From Bacillota bacterium (GTDB taxonomy: Bacteria > Bacillota > Clostridia > Acetivibrionales > DTU013): a stretch of DNA of 18,732 nucleotides. This document shows, one piece after another, positions 15,515 through 18,732 of the stretch. The translations under genes were made by a program, and so were the position numbers. The stretch spans positions 1 to 18,732 of the forward strand of contig JAEZJL010000398.1 in assembly GCA_023415815.1 (NCBI GenBank), given 5' to 3'. Every line of letters starts with the position of its first letter. The first letter of the stretch is position 1. The notes below the pieces were generated by a model, which was not told where the DNA came from, ran no database searches, and saw only the letters and a program-made list of their open reading frames with translations.

Positions 15515-16327
15515 ATGGACATGCATAATATTTTGCTTGCCTTTGGCCTTACGCTGTTCGCGGGATTATCAACCGGCATCGGCAGCGCGCTTGCATTCTT
15601 CACCAAAAGGACAAACACAAAATTTTTATCGATCGCGCTTGGGTTTTCGGCAGGCGTAATGATCTACATATCCATGATCGAGATATTTTTCAAGGCCAAG
15701 GCTTCGCTCGTGGATGTTTTAGGCGAGACCGGAGGCTCCTGGGCCACCGTCGCGGCCTTCTTCGGCGGGATATTCCTGATAGCGGCCATTGACAAATTTG
15801 TGCCCTCCGCCGAAAATCCCCATGAACTCCGGAGGGTTGAGGACATAAGCGACGGAAGCGCCGGTATCAATCGCGGCAAGCTCATGCGGATGGGAACATT
15901 CACCGCTCTTGCGATAGCCATCCACAATTTTCCAGAGGGACTTGCTACCTTCACCTCCGCCATCAAAGACCCCTCCCTCGGCATCGCGATCGCGGTGGCT
16001 ATCGCCATCCATAATATTCCCGAGGGGATTGCCGTTTCCATACCGGTTTATTACGCTACGGGAGACAAGAAAAAGGCCTTTAAGCTTTCCTTTCTGTCGG
16101 GCCTGTCGGAGCCTGTGGGGGCAATCATCGGATACCTGATCCTGTTCAGGATTTTCAATGACGCCGTCTTCGGCGTACTGTTTGCGTCTGTGGCGGGGAT
16201 CATGGTTTTCATTTCTTTGGACGAGCTCCTGCCTGCCGCAAGGGAGTACGGAGAGGCGCACCTTTCGATTTATGGCTTGGTGGCCGGCATGATGGTGATG
16301 GCGGTGAGCTTGCTGCTCTTTATTTAA
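15515..16327 (+). CDS. zupT: ZIP-family zinc/divalent metal transporter
   Basis: A 270-residue membrane protein with about eight transmembrane helices. It imports Zn(II) and possibly other divalent metals. The two metal-site signatures are present: HNFPEG (137-142, fourth helix) and HNIPEG (166-171, fifth helix), exactly as in ZupT. A charged cytoplasmic loop (95-125) separates helices three and four. Length is close to Escherichia coli ZupT (about 257 residues). The ATG has AGAGGGGG about 10 bases upstream. Transcribed alone, with a dyad operator candidate before it; no clear terminator follows before the next promoter. Confidence 0.92.
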   Translation: MDMHNILLAFGLTLFAGLSTGIGSALAFFTKRTNTKFLSIALGFSAGVMIYISMIEIFFKAKASLVDVLGETGGSWATVAAFFGGIFLIAAIDKFVPSAENPHELRRVEDISDGSAGINRGKLMRMGTFTALAIAIHNFPEGLATFTSAIKDPSLGIAIAVAIAIHNIPEGIAVSIPVYYATGDKKKAFKLSFLSGLSEPVGAIIGYLILFRIFNDAVFGVLFASVAGIMVFISLDELLPAAREYGEAHLSIYGLVAGMMVMAVSLLLFI

Positions 16328-16413
16328 ACCGCTTTGGGAAATTTTCTTTACACAGATACGTATAAATGGGCTGCCATGGGAAAGGCCTGGAGGATAAACA
16401 AGGGCAGCCATCC

Positions 16414-16442
16414 TTGATTTTGGCTTTGCAATCGCGTATAAT
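16414..16442 (+). promoter_or_regulatory. Sigma-A-type promoter for the PNPOx-like gene
   Basis: TTGATT (16414-16419) and TATAAT (16437-16442) with a 17-base spacer. The predicted start lies about 28 bases before the ATG at 16477, which rules out the longer reading that would begin upstream of this promoter. Confidence 0.8.
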
Positions 16443-16476
16443 AGCTGAAAAGATGAAATTGAAAGGAGCAGCGCAC

Positions 16477-16869
16477 ATGCAGGAAGTTTATGATTTTTTG
16501 AAGAAGTGCAATACGTATTATCTGGCGACGGTCGAAGGCAATCAGCCCAGAGTCCGGCCCTTCGGCACCGTCGACATTTTTGAGGGCAGGCTTTACATAC
16601 AGACCGGGAAAGTAAAAAACGTCTCAAAGCAGATGGATTCCAACCCCCGGGTAGAAATATGCGCCTTTGACGGCGGTGACTGGGTGCGTGTTGAAGCGTC
16701 CGCCGTCCCCGACGACCGCCGCGAGCCGAAAAAACACATGCTGGATGCTTATCCGCAGCTGCGCAGCAGGTATTCGGAGGATGACGGCAACACACAGGTG
16801 CTGTATCTAAAGGAAGCGACGGCAACCTTCTACTCCTTCACCAAAGAACCCAGAGTGGTGAAGTTCTAG
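16477..16869 (+). CDS. Pyridoxamine 5'-phosphate oxidase-like flavin-binding protein
   Basis: A 130-residue split-barrel protein of the PNPOx-like family, which binds FMN or a related flavin and is often a general reductase of unknown substrate. Family marks are YYLATVEGNQPRVRPFG (14-30), LYIQTGKVKNVSKQM (39-53) and NPRVEICAFDGGDWVRVE (56-73). It is too short for true PdxH and lacks its C-terminal domain, so vitamin B6 synthesis is unlikely. The ATG is fixed by GGAGCAGC upstream and by the promoter at 16414. After the TAG at 16867, the same frame stays open for another 42 codons to 16998, which may be a relic of a longer protein. Confidence 0.87.
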   Translation: MQEVYDFLKKCNTYYLATVEGNQPRVRPFGTVDIFEGRLYIQTGKVKNVSKQMDSNPRVEICAFDGGDWVRVEASAVPDDRREPKKHMLDAYPQLRSRYSEDDGNTQVLYLKEATATFYSFTKEPRVVKF

Positions 16870-17003
16870 TATAAGGATGTTTATCAAAAGCCATTGGCTT
16901 TATGTTTAAAATCCGAAGGCAAAACAAAGAACGCTTTGATCGCATCGTCTCCAAAAGAATTCAAAAGGATAAAACTGCTCCTGGACAAGTATTTTTAACT
17001 GAT

Positions 17004-17042
17004 AAAAAAAGAAGGGCTTCAAATACTGAAACCCCTTTTTTT
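17004..17042. terminator. Bidirectional terminator between PNPOx-like gene and tRNA remnant
   Basis: AAGGG..TTCA and TGAA..CCCCTT form a stem flanked by AAAAAAA and TTTTTTT runs, so it can end transcripts from both sides. On the minus strand it begins a few bases after the tRNA-like CCA end, where a tRNA gene terminator belongs. Confidence 0.6.
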
Positions 17043-17047
17043 GCTGG

Positions 17048-17055
17048 TCGAAGTG
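17048..17055. repeat. Left target-site duplication of the IS256-family element
   Basis: TCGAAGTG directly abuts the left inverted repeat. An identical copy abuts the right one at 18401-18408. Eight bases is the usual duplication for this family. Confidence 0.95.
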
Positions 17056-17080
17056 GGTAGTGCGTAAAATTTTGTGTAAA
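17056..17080. repeat. Left terminal inverted repeat
   Basis: Begins GGTAGTGC and contains TTGTGTAAA; pairs with 18376-18400 (20 of 25 positions). Confidence 0.9.
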
Positions 17081-17111
17081 GTCCAAAATCAGGATAAGTC
17101 CAAACCGTTGT

Positions 17112-18329
17112 TTACAGGGTGATTTTCACCCTGTCGCCGAAGAAAATTAACAAATTATCCAGTATAGCTCCCCACTCTTTGACGGGCATTGTCCACTTGT
17201 CTACGATGCTCATCGTGGTCAAATAAAGGATCTTCATCAGAGCGTCGTCGGAAACGAAGGCGCTCTTGGTTTTGGTGACCTTCCGAAGCTGCCGGTTAAA
17301 ATTTTCAATCGCGTTGGTCGTGTAAATCAGCTTCCGAATTTCCGGCGGGTATTTAAACATGGTCGAAAGCTCATTCCAGTTAATCCGCCAGGATTTTACG
17401 GCCAGGGGGTACTTCCCGACCCATTTAGCCTCAAATTCGTCCATCGCCGAAAGGGCGCTCTCCTCGGTCGGCGCCTTGTAAACCGGCTTCAGGTCGGCCG
17501 TAAATTGCTTGATATCCTTGTAGGATACATACCGGGTAGAGGAATGGATTTGATGGATGATGCAGCGCTGCACCTCTGTTTTTGGAAAAGCCGCATTGAT
17601 CGCTTCTACAAATCCGGATAAGCCGTCGACCGATGCGATCAGTATATCCGTGACGCCGCGGTTTTTCAACCCGTTCAATACGGACAGCCAGTATTTTGAG
17701 GATTCACTGGCCCCCAGCCATATCCCGAGTACATCCTTTTTACCGTCCAGATCGGTGCCGATGGCCACATAAGCCGCTTTCTTTGTAACGATACCATTAT
17801 CCCGTACGTTGTAATGTACCGCGTCCAGGATCACCATTGCATAAATGTTCTGAAGCGGACGCTCCTGCCATTCCTTAATAACAGGCAATATCTTATCCGT
17901 GATTTTTGAAACGCGGCTGTCGTCTACGTCTATGCCATACATCTCCTGCATCGTCTTTTGGATATCCCGGGTGGAAATACCTTGAGAGTACAGAAAGATG
18001 ATCTTATCCTCTATTGAGGAAACATCACTCTGGTGCTTCTTGACCAGCTGCGGTTCATATAGGAATAAGCAGACGGACAACAGTCGTAACGGATATTCAA
18101 AGAAAACTGTCCAGAGCAATACTGGCGAGATGGAGATCAAGGTGCCCCGTGACCGCCAGGTCCTGTAATCGTATTTCGAGTATCCTAAATCGCTTTCAAG
18201 TTCCGCATCCAGGGCGGCCTGTATTGTTTCTGCGGTCAGCATTTTTACAAATTCGTGGACATCATTCATGTCCTTGATGCCATATTCCTCAATCATTTGC
18301 CTGAGCTTGCTTTTTTCTTTCCCTGCCAT
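17112..18329 (-). CDS. IS256-family (Mutator-type) transposase with internal inverted segment, probably inactive
   Basis: A 405-residue DDE transposase, normal length for the family. Catalytic residues are visible: Asp169 in VILDAVHYN, Asp235 in SVDGLSGF and Glu342 in NAIENFNRQLRK, with the C..H motif CIIHQIH (256-262) between the second Asp and the Glu. The N-terminal region (1-55) and residues 91-405 are family-typical. Residues 56-90 are not: they form a hydrophobic stretch encoded by DNA lying in the wrong orientation. Reading 18060-18165 inverted restores RNGYSKKT and KVPRDR, conserved in the N-terminal DNA-binding region. The frame is open either way. The protein as written probably cannot bind the element ends. 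The ATG has a GGAGGTTTTA site upstream. Confidence 0.9.
   Translation of the reverse strand: MAGKEKSKLRQMIEEYGIKDMNDVHEFVKMLTAETIQAALDAELESDLGYSKYDYRTWRSRGTLISISPVLLWTVFFEYPLRLLSVCLFLYEPQLVKKHQSDVSSIEDKIIFLYSQGISTRDIQKTMQEMYGIDVDDSRVSKITDKILPVIKEWQERPLQNIYAMVILDAVHYNVRDNGIVTKKAAYVAIGTDLDGKKDVLGIWLGASESSKYWLSVLNGLKNRGVTDILIASVDGLSGFVEAINAAFPKTEVQRCIIHQIHSSTRYVSYKDIKQFTADLKPVYKAPTEESALSAMDEFEAKWVGKYPLAVKSWRINWNELSTMFKYPPEIRKLIYTTNAIENFNRQLRKVTKTKSAFVSDDALMKILYLTTMSIVDKWTMPVKEWGAILDNLLIFFGDRVKITL
18060..18165 (+). other. 106-bp segment inverted inside the transposase gene
   Basis: On the plus strand, opposite to the gene, this segment encodes 35 residues including NSRNGYSKKT and EIKVPRDRQ, the exact stretch missing from the minus-strand protein. 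Flipping it joins in frame on both sides (KYDY before, YEPQLVKKH after). Breakpoints lie at TA dinucleotides within short imperfect inverted repeats TACAGGA and TATAGGA. Confidence 0.9.
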
Positions 18330-18375
18330 AACTTAAAACCTCCATCGTCTTTTTTATCTTACCTGACTATGGAGG

Positions 18376-18400
18376 TTTACACAATTATTTCTGCACTACC
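18376..18400. repeat. Right terminal inverted repeat
   Basis: Inverted counterpart of 17056-17080, ending GCACTACC at the duplication. Confidence 0.9.
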
Positions 18401-18408
18401 TCGAAGTG
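18401..18408. repeat. Right target-site duplication of the IS256-family element
   Basis: TCGAAGTG, identical to 17048-17055. Confidence 0.95.
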
Positions 18409-18460
18409 ACCTGACTTGAAACAGGCGACCTCTTGCACCCCAACTTAGTACTCGCTGTAA
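18401..18460 (-). pseudogene. tRNA-Pro-like 3' remnant, split by the IS element
   Basis: Removing the IS and one duplication copy joins 18409 onward to 17045-17055. On the minus strand this reads a tRNA 3' half: loop TTGGGGT with GGG anticodon, GCAAGAGGTCGCC, a T-arm (GCCTG and CAGGT around TTTCAAGT), an acceptor strand CACTTCG and ACCA. The variable loop and anticodon fit bacterial tRNA-Pro(GGG). The T-loop has one extra base, the 5' side of the anticodon stem does not pair, and no D-arm or 5' acceptor strand is found upstream. It is therefore a degenerate 3' fragment, interrupted again by the IS. A terminator follows it at 17004-17042. Confidence 0.6.
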
Positions 18461-18521
18461 CAATATTTCTATTATGTGTTATATAGTCTATTCTGTAAGT
18501 CTTAAAAGGGTCAATTGTCTA

Positions 18522-18716
18522 CTAGTATCCGGCCCGGGTATCCTGCCTTTCCTCGCTCCGCTCATAACGGCCGGCATTCGCTATCCGGTCAGCCTCTTGG
18601 TCCAAAAGCTTGTTAAGGGTTTCTTCTACGGTTCCTCGAACCAGTTCATTTAATTGGGTACCGTCAAGAGTTTTGCGCAAATTAGTTTGCAGACATGGTG
18701 AAATCCAGTCAGCCGG
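18522..18716 (-). pseudogene. N-terminal fragment of a second Mutator-type transposase
   Basis: A 65-codon open stretch on the minus strand, bounded by TAG at both ends and without a usable start. It reads LNELVRGTVEETLNKLLDQEAD and then RYERSEERQDTRAGY. This matches the N-terminal region of another IS256-family lineage, where the phrase continues into a K.LTKAGEV stretch. Here the match stops at TAG (18522) and AT-rich unrelated sequence follows, so the element has been truncated. It is a different lineage from the complete IS next door. The window ends before its upstream end can be seen. Confidence 0.7.
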
Positions 18717-18732
18717 CTATTGAGTCCGACGT

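Larger units (their letters stand above)
17056..18400 (-). mobile_element. Complete IS256-family insertion sequence (1345 bp)
   Basis: Defined by imperfect terminal inverted repeats that start GGTAGTGC at both ends (17056-17080 and, inverted, 18376-18400; 20 of 25 bases agree, including the shared TTGTGTAAA) and an 8-bp direct duplication TCGAAGTG on each side. It carries one transposase gene. The element inserted into the acceptor-stem part of a tRNA-Pro-like remnant. Preserved flanking duplications show it arrived by simple transposition and has not recombined since. One internal segment of the transposase gene is inverted. Confidence 0.95.

Noticed and set aside
16366..16476. 37-residue N-terminal extension of the PNPOx-like protein
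   Set aside because: The consensus promoter at 16414-16442 lies inside it and a ribosome binding site precedes the internal ATG.
15719..16825. 368-codon minus-strand frame spanning zupT and the PNPOx-like gene
   Set aside because: It runs antisense across two real genes and two promoters; composition is Arg/His/Pro-rich as expected of a shadow.

Overview
The window looks like a piece of a Clostridia-type Firmicute chromosome of moderate G+C. Evidence: strong AGGAGG-type ribosome binding sites, TTGACA/TATAAT promoters with 17-bp spacing, triple S-layer homology (SLH) repeats, an orphan ECF-transporter S component, cobalamin riboswitches with intrinsic-terminator platforms, a 3D-domain wall protein and an IS256-family element. 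The species cannot be named from sequence alone.

Region 1 (1-9600, all minus strand, read right to left) is the most interesting part. A sigma-A-like promoter (9572-9600) leads into two successive cobalamin riboswitch aptamers (9330-9503, then 8918-9101). Each is followed by its own intrinsic terminator. Downstream lie genes for secreted proteins built from the two halves of a transcobalamin/intrinsic-factor fold: a stand-alone DUF4430 (transcobalamin C-terminal-like) protein (7969-8577), a 1840-residue SLH-anchored protein with three alpha/alpha-toroid blocks plus DUF4430 (2292-7814), a 522-residue secreted toroid plus DUF4430-like protein (693-2261), a broken stalk-domain remnant (495-692), and the start of a lipoprotein that runs off the left edge (1-474). 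My inference is a B12-repressed extracellular cobalamin (corrinoid) capture system held at the S-layer. Sequence and context support this, but binding is not demonstrated.

Region 2 (9614-12916): an ECF S component with its own promoter and a terminator-containing leader; a uridine-kinase-like P-loop protein starting with TTG; and a MerR-type regulator divergent from an aldo/keto reductase. The reductase promoter has the 19-bp spacer and dyad typical of MerR targets.

Region 3 (12955-16869): a small conserved hypothetical protein, a secreted lipoprotein with EF-hand-like calcium loops, a membrane-anchored coiled-coil 3D-domain protein, a ZIP-family metal transporter (zupT) behind a perfect 7-bp dyad, and a small PNPOx-like flavin-binding protein.

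Region 4 (16870-18732) is mobile-element debris. A complete IS256-family element (17056-18400, 8-bp target duplication TCGAAGTG) sits inside the 3' half of a degenerate tRNA-Pro gene, next to a fragment of a second Mutator-type transposase. Inside the intact-looking transposase gene, a 106-bp piece (18060-18165) is inverted in place. Both orientations are open, and flipping it back restores the family's conserved RNGYSKKT/KVPRDR stretch.
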